Below, one piece after another: positions 49,501 through 60,748 of a stretch of 64,000 bases of DNA (positions are counted from its first letter, which is position 1; the number at the start of each line of letters is the position of its first letter). The stretch is taken from NCBI GenBank assembly GCA_964057225.1, contig OZ059897.1:14942001-15006000 (forward strand), in the 5' to 3' direction. The stretch comes from Auanema rhodensis. Lineage: Eukaryota > Nematoda > Chromadorea > Rhabditida > Rhabditidae. The notes below the pieces were generated by a model. That model worked only from the letters and a program-made list of their open reading frames with translations, ran no database searches and was not told the DNA's origin. Position numbers and translations under genes: made by a program.

Positions 49501-52500
49501 TCCACCTGTGGTTCACTAAGCATGCGGCGATTAGCTCCACCAAACTTTCCAAGAATTCTAAATGCAATGGAAGCTGAGTTCATGTCGCTTGAAGTACTTA
49601 AAACTCTCCATAAACCTTAATTATTGTTTAAATATAGAGAAAATACGAAAGAAAAACCTTGCATTAAAGCTCCACGAACTGGTGCCATATGCTCAAAAAG
49701 ATATTCGGGTTGCAGATTATCAACACATAACTCTAGTGTACGAAGACCTTGTTGAACTAAGGAGGAACTTCCACTTAATGCACACACAAGGGGATCCATG
49801 AGCAGAGGTAGATACGGTAATAAACTAGACAATCTTACAGGAACTGTTAAGCATAACTCCAAAAATAGCTCTCTCATCTGTTGTCGATGAGGACATGACT
49901 ATAAGTATTACTGTATATACGTACGGTAAAATGAAAAAAATACCTGTAGCATATTCAAGAATTGAAGAAGGTTGGGCAAAAGAGGAAGAAATTGAACATA
50001 TAATATGTCATGAGCACCTCCTCCGATTGAACGAAAGAGAGCTCTCAACAATAAGAAGTAATTTAAAGGTTCTCTTGCATGCAACGCAAACTCAGTTGAT
50101 TTTCTTATCAAATCAGAAAGATAGGGCTAAAACAAAAACTAAGCTAAATTTGCGTAAAAAATAATGAAAAATCACTACCTTCAACATTAATTCTCCATCA
50201 GGAGATGACTGCGGTTGGCTACATCCAATAGCAGAAAATATAATTTTGAACAATTTAACATACAACCCAGTCTTGTCATTACTCACTGATATTATTGAAC
50301 ATGAAAATTTTAAAAAAATATGACATACTTGACAAAGCATCCAGTTTCTCCATTAAATACTTCAGCAAAATACTACCAAACTTACAAGACCAATCTGCTC
50401 TCACAAGAAAAGTGTTAACAATCATTTGAAGAGATGGATTTCTGTAACAAAATATGTATTTTAATTTTAAACCAGGGATAACAACCTATGAATTCCTTCA
50501 ATCAAAAAATCAATATATTTAGCAAAGAGCTCTCGGAAAACATCGGAATCAATGTTTGTGAACTTAAATTTAAGGTATTGCTAGAGGATAAGGAATACAA
50601 ACATACGACTGCCGCTAAAGCTTCCAGAGCTTCCTTTTCATCTTTAGATCGAGAGCTAGGATTTCTAGAGTTGTATTAGTATTTAAAAACAATAATTATC
50701 CTACTGATTATTAGACCCTCTTCCAGATGTTGGTTGATGAGGTAAAACAAACACATCCATACATTGCGTTGAATAGAGGAATAAACGTTCAAATATATCA
50801 CGTTCTTTAACCTTTGTAACAGATACTAAGCAAAAAAAAATATATATATGAAATGTTTAGTATCCATACCATTACTACGTCTTGAATTAACTAGTTGACC
50901 AGTACAAAACTTACAAGTTTGCATAATATATTTAACCAAATTACGTGCTTCGGGCACTGTTAATGGAGGAGAGTGGATTGTCCACCTGTAAGAACATAAA
51001 ACAATCGAAATTAAAATCATGGCTTACAAATTAGACAAAATTTGAGAAGGAGCTGTGTGACGACCATGCTTAGTAGGTGGTGGCATTTCTTTCTTAGAGT
51101 CTGAAATTTTTCAATGTGCAACACCCGCAGAAATGTTTTACCTATGATATTCTCTTCAATATCCATTATGGTATCTAAAGACATTCTTCGTCCAAAAAGA
51201 CTATCATTCAGATCAGCTCTTAAAGGCTTGGTTGCACTGAAAAATGACTTGAATACTCAACAAAATAGCAAGACTTACTCTTTTTTTTCCGAAGATTTTA
51301 CATCGCCATCTGATCCGTGTAGTTTTATAAGTTGAGGAAGATGATATGCAGCTATCAGTTTAAGCTTGATAACAACGCTTTCTAATATGGAAATCAACAC
51401 ATCTCTTGTCTTAATTAAGCATATTATAAAATCTTGAGTTAATATGGGTAATACTTACAGCTTCTCCCTGTTGCTCCATTTTACCCATTGTTTCACTAAC
51501 ACTATTTAACAATCTAACACACATAATTTGAACCTGAACATGATTAATGAGTTTAATTTTTTTTTATATTATATACCTGAGGGGAGATCGAGTTATCATT
51601 CATAGTTCTACTAAAAACGCAAACGATACTGAAAAAAACAAATAAAACTTGTAATTTAAAAAATATTTGATTACTGAGCAAGCATAGAAAAAGTGAGATG
51701 ATTTCTGATATGATGAAGTAAATCAGCTAATATCTGATACATGAATACTCTGAAAACAAAAATAAAATGAATAAAATAAAACAAGACATGCCTTAAATGA
51801 TCTGCAGATGTGAAACCAGTACCTAACATTGTTTCTTCACACAATAATCTAGTTAGATAAGGTAGAAACTTCAACCTCAAATCTGTTCCAAACAAAAATT
51901 TCAATGTCATCAGTACTTCTCTGGAATTCAGACTTAAATTAAACAAGATACATATCCAAAGCCTACTTTCGTATAACAGTGAGATTGGTCGGCAAATTAT
52001 CAAGATGACAAAATAAGGCCGTAATCAAAGTCACAGATTGCTGTTGCAGAACTTCCATAAACTAAAGCATTTGATTGAGATTTTCAAAATATAAATAATA
52101 TACCTGAGGCAATTTTCCCATAATATTTACGTAGCACAAAGCTCTAACTTGAGAGGTGTAGAATTCATCAGCAACAGCCTGTTTAGAAAAGTTAGTAGTC
52201 ATAAGATAAAAAATCTTACTTTATTGAAATGAGGAGATTCCTTCTGTTCTTGTGGGATTTGTAAACTAGCAAATTGTATAACTAGAGTAAGATATTCTAA
52301 GCACTTAAAAAACCAAATATAAAGTTAAGACTTGGAAAATTTGAAATTACTTCACTGAGAACAGCAGATTTGTAATGCTGATATAGAAAAACGAAAAGCA
52401 TTGTGAGTTCTTGAATTAATTTAATTGACTGCGATGCACGAGGTATGAGATTATACTGTAAAGTATAACGAGTTAAACAGTACTCAATAAAATAAAAACC

Positions 52501-53355
52501 TTAATAGAGTCTTGTCCTGGTCTTCCATTCTGTGCATTATTTAACGTAACTGGTTGTACATAATAACATTTAACCAAACACTGAAACGATAAATTTACTT
52601 CTGGGAAACTATATATCGTACCATTTCTATCAATGTCTCATCAGTGGGGCTTACAGATGGTCGCCCTACTCCAAGATCACGAGATTCAAACATTCCATTA
52701 TAAATAAAGGTAGACATATCCTTCAATAACTGCTTACAGAAAGTAGTAACAGATGTAATCTGCAAGAAAAAATTAAACCAAGTACTTCGGAATGTAGGGA
52801 ACCTCCTGGTGAAAATGCATTTTGAAATTGGGATTTCTACCAATATCTGTTATAATTTTAATGGCCAAAATAGCATTTTCCTCATTATCTACTACAATCA
52901 ACTTTAACAAGCATTTTGTGATATCTTTAATATGAGGTTTCATAGCATCATGGGTTGAAGACCGTAAAATAATCTCAAGTATCTGTTTTCTGAGAAGCTG
53001 TAAAATATAAATACGCTTATTTTCGAATATATCCATATATAATCTCACATGAGTGTTATTTTCACTAATAAATTGCGGTTGAGTCTCGGTCAACAACTTT
53101 ATGAAAACTTTAATCAGGCTTTCTAAAAGACCTGGAAATGATGTTGAAGGGTATAATACTTCAAATCCCGATAATATTTCCTAAATAACAGTTATTTTCT
53201 GTTTTAAGAAACTTTTATACCTGAAGAGATCTTAATTTTAAGTCATCTCGTTGATTTGAATCTTGTAATATTCTAACATGATTCTCTAGTTCCCCTCCCA
53301 TAATAGTGGAAGTCAATGAAGACGTTCCAGCCATTAAGCCGGGCCTCATCGACAT
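37544..53355 (-). CDS. trr-1: TRRAP/Tra1 homologue, PIKK-family pseudokinase scaffold
   Basis: Giant scaffold of NuA4/Tip60 and SAGA-type histone acetyltransferase complexes. It is split into dozens of exons with 40-60 base introns. Start 53355 ([10 protein letters not shown]), with a TTTCAG acceptor about 40 bases upstream. Landmarks, N to C: HEAT-like helices ([15 protein letters not shown] near 52870; [16 protein letters not shown] near 51850), [13 protein letters not shown] near 48390, the FAT region about 43400-40900 ([20 protein letters not shown] near 41000), and a PI3K-like domain about 39050-37800 with [23 protein letters not shown] and VPFRLTPN. As in TRRAP, the catalytic loop and DFG motifs are missing. 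The FATC end reads [14 protein letters not shown] and stops at 37544. The join into the last exon (37544-37659) is uncertain because two frames compete at 37798-37870. Confidence 0.93.
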
Positions 53356-53731
53356 TCCAACTGCTTCGGGGATAAAATATTTCTGAAATACTCACAGTAA
53401 AGCATATAATTTTCGAAAAAGCATTGAAATTTAAGTGAAACGTTTAAATAAAATTCAAATATGTTTAGGGCTTGATCAGGGAAACTTAGCGCACGGTTAA
53501 ATGGGCGGAGCCTAAATATATGCGACAACTGCGTACCTTGTACATATTGTACAAATCTGCATAACGTTCGCTGGAGATTTACTAGCAATACAATATAATA
53601 ATACTATATATAATTGTTAAAAGCTTATCATATACATAATATTGTTTATTATCATGGTATTGTCTTATTATGTACTATATTCGTTTATTTAATTATTTTT
53701 TGAACTCATATATATTTCTTTCAGATTCTTC
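53356..53731. promoter_or_regulatory. Bidirectional promoter region of trr-1 and dymeclin
   Basis: 376 bases separate the two divergent start codons. The centre (about 53480-53540) is GC-rich for this DNA and contains GGGCGGAGCC, a GC-box-like element. Each side has a TTTCAG acceptor close to its start codon (near 53393 on minus, 53724 on plus). The small minus ORF crossing the region is judged non-coding. Confidence 0.6.
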
Positions 53732-56397
53732 ATGGGAGGTATAATCAGCAGTGAAGTTGATTTACCTAATAATACAGCCTTGAAAAAGTTTGTGGGTCTA
53801 AAAACTATATCAGACAATGATCCGTTCTGGAATAACTTGTTGTCTTTCAACTTGAAAATAGATGAGAAAGAAGAGTATGTCTTAATTATTTTTGTTAATA
53901 GATAATTCCTAATTTAGTGACGCTGTAAGACCCTTCGAAGATGCTTCTACTGAGTTATTGCAATCTCTAATGTATAACACGCAAACAACAGGAAATTTTT
54001 CAGCATTAATCAGGGTTTTTTTGAGACGAGCATCTGAATTGAAACTTTCTGAGCAATGTGAAAAGTACGTTTGCATGGATTTACATATCCTTAACAATTG
54101 TCTTTCAGCAAAATATTTTTATGGCAAACTACAAATTCTCTTATTATTTTACGCTATATATTCAAATTTCTTACTGAACGTATGAACGAAGTTGAGTTTG
54201 TTAAAGTATTTGATTGGGTACCTCATGGATCTTCAAATGAAAGCGCAGATGATTCTGATTCAGATGATGAAGAAAATGAAGGTTTTTTTTAAAATATGTT
54301 TAAATAATGCATAGTTATCTCATTAAGAAAAAAGGGAAAAGAAAAATAGTACTTGTGAAGAGTTCTTAATTGTACTGATTAATATTTTGTGCGACCTGCC
54401 TATAAAGTAAGCTATTTTATTTTTATATTTTCAAAGCCTATTCATTTGTTTTAAAGTGATATAACTATGGGAATTCATATTGAAACTGTGAAGTGTATCA
54501 TTACTCTATTGAGCTCACAATTATATCATGATGACTGTTCGAAAACTTCAGTAATTTTTGGATATTTCCAAAAAGGAGGATGGTATATTTAACAGTTTTT
54601 TTTCATATTATTTTTGAAGTTATAGTTCATCACTAACTGCTGAGCTGTGCCGGACTTTACTGAACAACTATCTTCATCATAATAGTGAATACGTAATTCC
54701 AAAGCCAAAAGAACCTGAAAGTTTGGTCATTGGATTAGCTTGTAAGTTTTTACTGTTAATTTATTTTATTCAGAAGTATATATTTAGCTTCATTCTGGTC
54801 AATGGTTCAAGTAGCTGCCGGAATAGAAGATGTTCCTGATGCTACTGAAGAGAATTCTTTAACACTTGGAGGGGTTTCTCTTCTTTTACTACTAAATCTA
54901 TCATGTCATAATACGGAGGGTTTGAATCCGTTCAAAGACATTCTTTCTGTTTTTCAAAATTCTCAAGGTTAGCTCTTATTATTTTATTCCTTATTTTGTT
55001 CAATTTTTTACAGAAGTATCCACTATTGTGTCAGGGATTGCCAATTTCAAAATACCGTATTCTGCCTTGTATGAAAGATTATGTGCTACTGCTGCGCAAG
55101 AACCTGCTATGCTACTTCTTTATTTGCTTCTTCATAGAAACACAGGATTTAGAAATTTTGTGCTGTCTCGTATTAATTTAGAGAATTTGGTATTTATTCC
55201 TTTTTCAAAATTTATAATACATTTGTGTTTGCAGGTTGTGCCTGTTTTAAGAATTCTTCATGAGGGAATAACAACTACCTTGACAAATTCTCATCATATG
55301 TATTTAGCTCTTATTGTTATCTTAATATTCAGTGAAGACGACTTCTTCTGTAAAATTATACATGAAACGGTACGTTTCTTCACAGTTGAACTTTAATTGA
55401 ACCAAACTGCTTCTCTGCTTTTTTCGTATCTATCAAAGTTTAACATGTGTGTAAATATATGAATATATATATTTCAGATCGTGAAAGATGTTGATTGGGT
55501 AGAATCAGATCGTCCTGTTAGAGAAATTTCATTAGGAGGATTAACCGCGTTGATTTTCATCAGGACCATTCAAAAAAATGCTCTCAAAATGAGAGTTAGT
55601 TTCTTCAACATATTTGAAATTCAAATATTTTATTTCAGGACAGATATCTGCATACGAACTGCCTTGCTGCCTTGGCAAATATGTCATCTTGTTTTAAAAA
55701 TTTATCTCCCGTTGTTTGTCAAAAATTAATAAGCTTGATTGAAGTGCTTTCAAAAAGACATGCGAAAATGGTGGAACATATGAGAACTAGTAGTGAATTG
55801 GATGTAGTAGACGGACAGCAAGTTAATTTTGTAATTAAACACTATTTAGTGACTTATTCTACATATTTTGTTTCAGCATGAAGATATTACTGCCTTAGAA
55901 GAAGGTATACGAACTTTATTGGAAATAATTAACAGCTCCTTGATATCTTCACTTCGTCATAATCCTCATCTTGTTTATACTTTACTCTATCATCGTAGTC
56001 TATTCGATTCTTACCAACATCACCCAATGTTCCAAGTTGGTGAAATTAGTATCTATTTCGTGAAAAAAAAATTTAGGATTTACTTGCCAATATTGCTGCC
56101 GTAATATCTCATTTTTCCTCAAAAGTTGTTCATGTAAAAGTTGGAGATGGAGCTGCATTAATGGAAGTTATAGAGAAGGAAGTTCTTGTATGGCCTACTG
56201 ATCGTTTGGCTAAGTTCCCAGAGTTAAAATTCAGGTAGTATTTCAACGGCTTATTTTTATACCCAGCGTACACTTTTAGATACGTGGAAGATGATAATAC
56301 GGTTGATTTCTTTGTGCCTTATGTATGGAGACTATCTGTTGAATATTCTTTTATACATTTCGATCGCACTCGCATAAAAATGTTTAATGCCTTATAA
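53732..56397 (+). CDS. DYM: Dymeclin homologue, 14 exons, complete
   Basis: Peripheral membrane protein that cycles on and off the Golgi and is needed for Golgi organisation. First exons: 53732-53874, 53918-54064, 54109-54281. The protein starts MGGIISSEVDLPNN; Gly2 with Ser6 fits the N-myristoylation known for the family. Conserved blocks seen in order: NDPFWNNLLSF, FSALIRVFLRRASELKLSEQC, LGGVSLLLLLNLS, PYSALYERLCATA, LLLYLLLHRNTGFRNF, NSHHMYLALIVILIFSEDD, EISLGGLTALIFIRTIQ, RYLHTNCLAALANMSS, LLEIINSSLISSLRHNPHLV, and DRLAKFPELKFRYVEDD. An acidic Asp/Ser run follows the third block. The length is close to 600 aa, near that of human DYM. The start is 8 bases after a TTTCAG trans-splice-type acceptor. 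No defect seen. Confidence 0.95.
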
Positions 56398-56617
56398 TTT
56401 AAGTCATTTTAAGTCAAGTATTTCACTATGTGTATAAAACTAAGGGTAGGTTAACATCATTTACAGATTAGTTTCTGATGATTTGATATTTTCAATTATA
56501 TAATAATCATACGATACGTTTCTTTAATTTTAAAATACTGTGATATTGTTCTATACTATTTAAACTTTAATAATAATAATAATAATATAAATATATATAT
56601 ATATGAATGTATTTATA

Positions 56618-56623
56618 AATAAA
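56618..56623 (+). terminator. Polyadenylation signal AATAAA, possible end of dymeclin mRNA
   Basis: First clear AATAAA after the stop codon, about 220 bases downstream, following TAA and TA microsatellite-like DNA. Confidence 0.35.
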
Positions 56624-56791
56624 TTTTTTGTTTTTAATTCTTGATACTAACGGCATTGTATCTATAGAAAGAGTACAAGAAAAAATTATATTATTCTCAA
56701 AACACGGTCTAATATATAAATTTTATTGTGTTATTTTAATATATTTATATGACTATTGTTGTCATTTACAACTAAACAACTTATTACAGCA

Positions 56792-56799
56792 TGACGTCA
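56792..56799. promoter_or_regulatory. Consensus CRE palindrome TGACGTCA
   Basis: A second exact CRE consensus in the window, about 125 bases upstream of the small candidate ORF at 56923. Functional status unknown. Confidence 0.35.
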
Positions 56800-56922
56800 T
56801 ATATTTGAGCGTCCTAAAATGTTTTCGTAAATTGTAGTTTCAAAAAATTTCAAGAAACGTTATATTTAAAATATCATTGGAAAGGACAGTGTTGGTATCT
56901 TCATTAACTTATCACAACTGGA

Positions 56923-57051
56923 ATGTATCGTATCAATCTAAATCCAGTCCAAGGTTATTCAGATCGACGTTCGTTTACCGAAATGCATTCAGAGATACAG
57001 GCTCAACCAACAAGCTCTTCAATTTCAAATATTGGCTCACTCATCAAGTAA
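56923..57051 (+). CDS. Candidate small protein gene, 42 aa, unknown function
   Basis: An island of more balanced base composition lies in AT-rich DNA. The frame starting at ATG 56923 encodes 42 residues that are polar and disorder-like (begins MYRINLNPVQGYSDRRSF, ends SNIGSLIK), followed by TAA and an AATAAA at 57112-57117. The stop context (AAGTAACC) could also be a splice donor leading to more exons, but I find no clear partner. A different frame (56877-57116) is open for 79 codons but needs a non-ATG start. It could be a small-peptide gene, an exon of a larger gene, or a non-coding transcript. Confidence 0.3.
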   Translation: MYRINLNPVQGYSDRRSFTEMHSEIQAQPTSSSISNIGSLIK

Positions 57052-57111
57052 CCAGTTCGCATGCCGACCGTTTCTTCTATATGTCAATGAATGACCATAA
57101 GATGTTGATAG

Positions 57112-57117
57112 AATAAA
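57112..57117 (+). terminator. Polyadenylation signal AATAAA after the small candidate gene
   Basis: It lies 61 bases after the TAA of the 42-codon frame. Confidence 0.35.
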
Positions 57118-58118
57118 ACTTGCAAACCTATTCTCTTAAAGTTTCTTATATACTTATCTCCGACTTTATAATTCATATGTCACACTATTTTGAAAATATT
57201 TAATTCTAAACGTGATTTTACAAAATTGAAGTTCCACAGTAAAAACAGTTAGAATTTAAAACTATGCATATAATCGCGTAAGGAATTGACAAAATGAATG
57301 AGTAATATGGCAAAATACTCTATTTAACTTCTCCTAATTGGATTCCCGGAGAACTTAGGAAACATGTCTATTCTGACCAATTTGAACAGTTCAATGTAAC
57401 ATAGATTCCTGACCTTCATTCATCTTTCTAATCAGTAGCACAACCTTCTCTTCCATATTGTGTTGTTTGCTTTTCTACATTCTGGCATCTAATTTTATCA
57501 TTCATTTCATATTTTTAGTATTACTTGACGACCGCACATTATTCTTTCCCTCCTCCTCTTATGTTTTTTTGACAGTAAAAAATTGTTCAAAATTTGACTC
57601 AGAAAAAAAACGCTACTCCCTCTGTCCTGGCAATACTTCTTATCGAACCCTACTAACAATCTTTTTGAACCTATCCACGTTATCGTGTTTTCAACTTATT
57701 TTCTGCATAAACTCATACATATATATACGTTTCAAATGATATCGTTTATCATTAAATAAAACTACTTGAATACTATTTTGGTTCTTGTCGGAAACAAAGG
57801 GATTAAAAGAGAGAACAATCTGTTTACATAATAATTATCTGTATACATTATATATCAAGTTATTTCATATATCTAAACGTCAAACAAACTCTTCCGAGCT
57901 ATTAGTTTCGCTTCAAACTGTTCTTGCAGGTTTACCTAACCCTTATGCCATCATTACTTTCACTTTTAGTCACATCCTTTTTCTTTCTGTTGTCAGATTA
58001 TAAATATAAAAAAGTATTAAAAGCTACAAATTGCTTTAAACTGTCCAGAGGTTCACGTTTACGCTTTTTGCATTTTATTTCAATTTTTGTAAGTTCAACC
58101 ATTACATTTCAGAGACAC
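57118..58118. other. Intergenic region upstream of the GILT-like gene
   Basis: One kilobase with no recognisable gene. Open frames at 57458-57739 and 57785-58003 have ordinary AT-driven composition and no family features. The end provides the promoter and a TTTCAG acceptor at 58107-58112 for the next gene. Confidence 0.55.
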
Positions 58119-59109
58119 ATGATCCAAGACCGTATTCTTGTTTGCACGTTGCTGATTGCTTTTACCCAACTATCGGAATCAGCTAATTTGACCTCAAGAA
58201 ATGTGAAGACACCAGTTCTTTTCAGCATTGATCAAGCTGAAAACGCCATTGCTGATTTTGACAAAGATCATAAAATTTCTTTAGAGATTATAGGTGAATC
58301 TCTATGTCCAGATACTACGAGGTTATTTTTTGTGTGTGTTATAATAAGAAGCATTTAACAATTCTTACAGATTTCTCTACCGACAGTTGTTACCTGTTTG
58401 GAAAGAATTCGGATCTTCTGGTATCCTCAACATAACTTATCACCCGTTTGGCATTCCAACCAAAACAGTATGTACGCCAACAGATAACTCAGATTTGTTG
58501 TAAGTTTTCAATTTTTTTAACTTCCGTATGTTCAACATTCTATGAAAAATATTATGAAGAGAACGAAATTATTGTGCTTTCAGCTGTCGTTGTCAACATG
58601 GTCCATTAGAATGTGTTATGAATCAGCTTCAAGCTTGTGTTATATCTGAGTTACCAGATTTTAGAGATCATTTAGAGACTGGTACGCGGTATTAATCATC
58701 AGGCTATGAAATATTAAAGTTTACTTTAAGTTATTTGTATACAAGGCAAACGAGATGTGAGGCTTGCAATTGAACAATGTGTCATTGGAAACGACGGTAA
58801 AGTGACAATCGATCCACTAAGGTAAAAAATTATGAAGTTCAGATTCAATGTAAAAAGAATTTATAGACTTGAGCAATGCGCTACAGGCTCTGAAGGAAGA
58901 CGTCTGATGGCTGAGCACGGTATAAAACAGAGTCAAATTGCTAAACAAACCAATTGGGTTATCGAGAAATTTTTATTTATTTACAACCTTTCATTTTTCA
59001 GGTACCTTGGATTATTGTTAATGGTCGAAGGGAAAGAGCAGCTGAATATCATCTGAGATATTTGCTGTGCAATAAATTTTCAGAGTTAGGCGCAAAAATA
59101 TGCAATTGA
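58119..59109 (+). CDS. GILT-like (gamma-interferon-inducible lysosomal thiol reductase family) protein, 6 exons, 234 aa
   Basis: Family members reduce disulfides in lysosomes or act outside the cell. Exons 58119-58321, 58371-58499, 58584-58681, 58746-58821, 58867-58957 and 59002-59109 join to 235 codons. Residues 1-21 form a signal peptide. The family signature CQHGPLECVMNQLQAC lies near residues 113-128 and is intact. The C-terminal part has VPWIIVNG and later cysteines. At the active-site position (ISLEIIGESLCPDTTRF) the usual second cysteine of C-x-x-C is Thr, so classical dithiol reductase activity is doubtful; single-cysteine forms are known in invertebrates. The start lies 6 bases after a TTTCAG acceptor, fitting trans-splicing. 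Confidence 0.93.
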
Positions 59110-59830
59110 AAATACCTTGTAAAATATTGATATGGGGAAATGTATTATACGATAAACTTATTTATTTCCAAACAATTCGAAAGACTTATTTGAAATACAT
59201 TCTCGATTATATCGCTTATGTGAAAATTACAGCTGTTACTTTGTTAAACCTTTGTCATGCGTCAAGATCACACATGATGTATTCTTTTTATTCCACTCGG
59301 CGAAATGAGAACAATTGGTTACTCTTCCCTATTTTTTTATAATTGAATGTTCAATCCAAATAGTTAAAAAAATAATTCTATATACCTCAATACCAAAAAA
59401 TGCATTATTTGTTATACTCAAATTAGAAATTTTATTGCACTCCGGTCTCGGCTTTGTTCTCTGCTTATACTAATTAGTTGAAACTATTCCTTATAATCTG
59501 ATTTTAACTTAAATTTTTACTTAAAAATGCGATTAGTAATCATGAAGGAAATATGAAAGTGTGTTATACATCAGTGATAGGAATGAAAGTTTCCTAATAC
59601 TGTTCTACAGTAATCTGCCCCATTGCTAATTGTTAACAAGGCCTTTTCATTTCAAAGCCATTGTGTGTATCTGCAACGGTCTTTTATTAATTTTTTGATT
59701 TGAACTATAAGAACAAATTTATTTCTCTTAATAACTGCTGTTTCTCGTAATTTATTTTTCACGAAGAATTGGTGCAAAATATAGGTTTTTCTTGAATAAA
59801 TTGTAGCTCAAACTGTATCGTGGTTTCGCT
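59110..59830. other. Intergenic region between the GILT-like and CHHC genes
   Basis: No gene recognised; open frames here are AT-driven. An AATAAA at 59795-59800 is followed within a few bases by a TTGTAG acceptor-like site, just before the next start codon. Confidence 0.5.
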
Positions 59831-60213
59831 ATGAATCAAACTCAGCAATACTTTAATAATTCCAATAGATCTAGAAATAGTACCGGTCGGAAGTTACCTG
59901 CATGTAAACCCCTCTTTTTATTATTTGAATATTTAGCTACGAAAGACGAACCACCCAAACATAGAATCAAAAAATTTCGCAAAGCTGGCGCAACGGTAGG
60001 CAGCGTATGTAAAGTGAGGTGAACATGAATATTCCCTTTAAGGAAGAGGAAAAAACTTCGAAAATGGATATGATCGCTGCATGTGCTTACAACCCAATGC
60101 ATTTACTTTCTGCCGCTGAAATAAAACGTCACCAAGATAAATGTGTTGATAGAGAAGAATATTTAAAATTTGAAAACCTAGCTCAGCTTTGTAAAAACAA
60201 TGATGCATATTAA
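59831..60213 (+). CDS. Small CHHC zinc-finger protein (U11-48K/GTSF type), 2 exons, about 111 aa
   Basis: Two frames that look separate join across a 47-base intron (59996-60042, donor GTAGGC, acceptor CCCTTTAAG) to give 112 codons: 59831-59995 plus 60043-60213. Exon 1 encodes an Asn/Ser/Gln-rich start, then a basic part (PPKHRIKKFRKAGAT). Exon 2 contains ACAYNPMHLLSAAEIKRHQD followed by KC, an exact C-x5-H-x9-H-x3-C match to the CHHC finger of U11-48K, TRM13 and GTSF proteins, which bind RNA. Only one finger is visible; GTSF proteins usually have two. A stretch in exon 1 (59906-59938: GTAAAC to TTTAG, 33 bases) looks like a tiny in-frame intron and may also be removed. AATAAA follows at 60251. 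Exact family not settled. Confidence 0.65.
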
Positions 60214-60748
60214 TCTCATTCTAATAAGTTCTTGGAATTTCGTTGATCTCAATAAATGTACAACATGAATGAATTTATTCTTTCGGTCCTCTCTGTTTAA
60301 CGTTGAGCTGTGCTGCTTCATAAACACGTTACCAGAGCATAAACACGTGAAATCATATCGATTGTCTATTTTTATAAACGAATTGTCATTATGAAACATT
60401 TACCGCTATCATTTCCTTACCAGTCCATACCAGTACTGTAGACCCAAGTTTGTTTAATATCGAAAATTCATTGGAAGTGCTATGACACACCAAATAACCG
60501 AAAAAGAAGCCTTATGCGCGTCAGTTAGGTACTATTGCCCTGCATCTCTGACTCTCTCTCTCATTCTCTAGCAATCTTACGTCTAGTCATGTGTCTCTTC
60601 AACGGTTCATGCACTCGTGTTTAACAGCTGATTTTCTACACCAAGCTTTAGTGTTTCTTCTCTTTATTCAATTCAGAGTTATTGTTTTAATTTTATTTTA
60701 TATTAAAAATTTTAATTTTAGTTATATATCTGAATTATCAAATTAGAT
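60214..60748. other. Promoter region of rab-7
   Basis: No further gene. It holds a CT-rich stretch near 60549-60572 and more mixed sequence up to about 60650, then AT-rich leader up to the start codon. Confidence 0.55.
60251..60256 (+). terminator. Polyadenylation signal AATAAA of the CHHC gene
   Basis: Exact AATAAA, 37 bases after the stop codon; it supports the view that the two joined frames form a real transcript. Confidence 0.6.

Larger units (their letters stand above)
56398..56922. other. Intergenic region downstream of dymeclin
   Basis: AT-rich, with a short ATA/TA run near 56570-56603 and a CRE consensus at 56792-56799. An AATTGTAG motif near 56830-56837 could be a splice acceptor for the small candidate gene that follows. 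Confidence 0.5.

Noticed and set aside
49895-50164. Plus-strand ORFs inside trr-1 (for example 49895-50164, 42720-43007, 49562-49801)
   Set aside because: They are shadows of minus-strand trr-1 exons, whose translation matches TRRAP in order.
53346-53588. 80-codon minus ORF across the trr-1/dymeclin promoter
   Set aside because: It overlaps the trr-1 leader and trans-splice-type acceptor in another frame and shows no family features.
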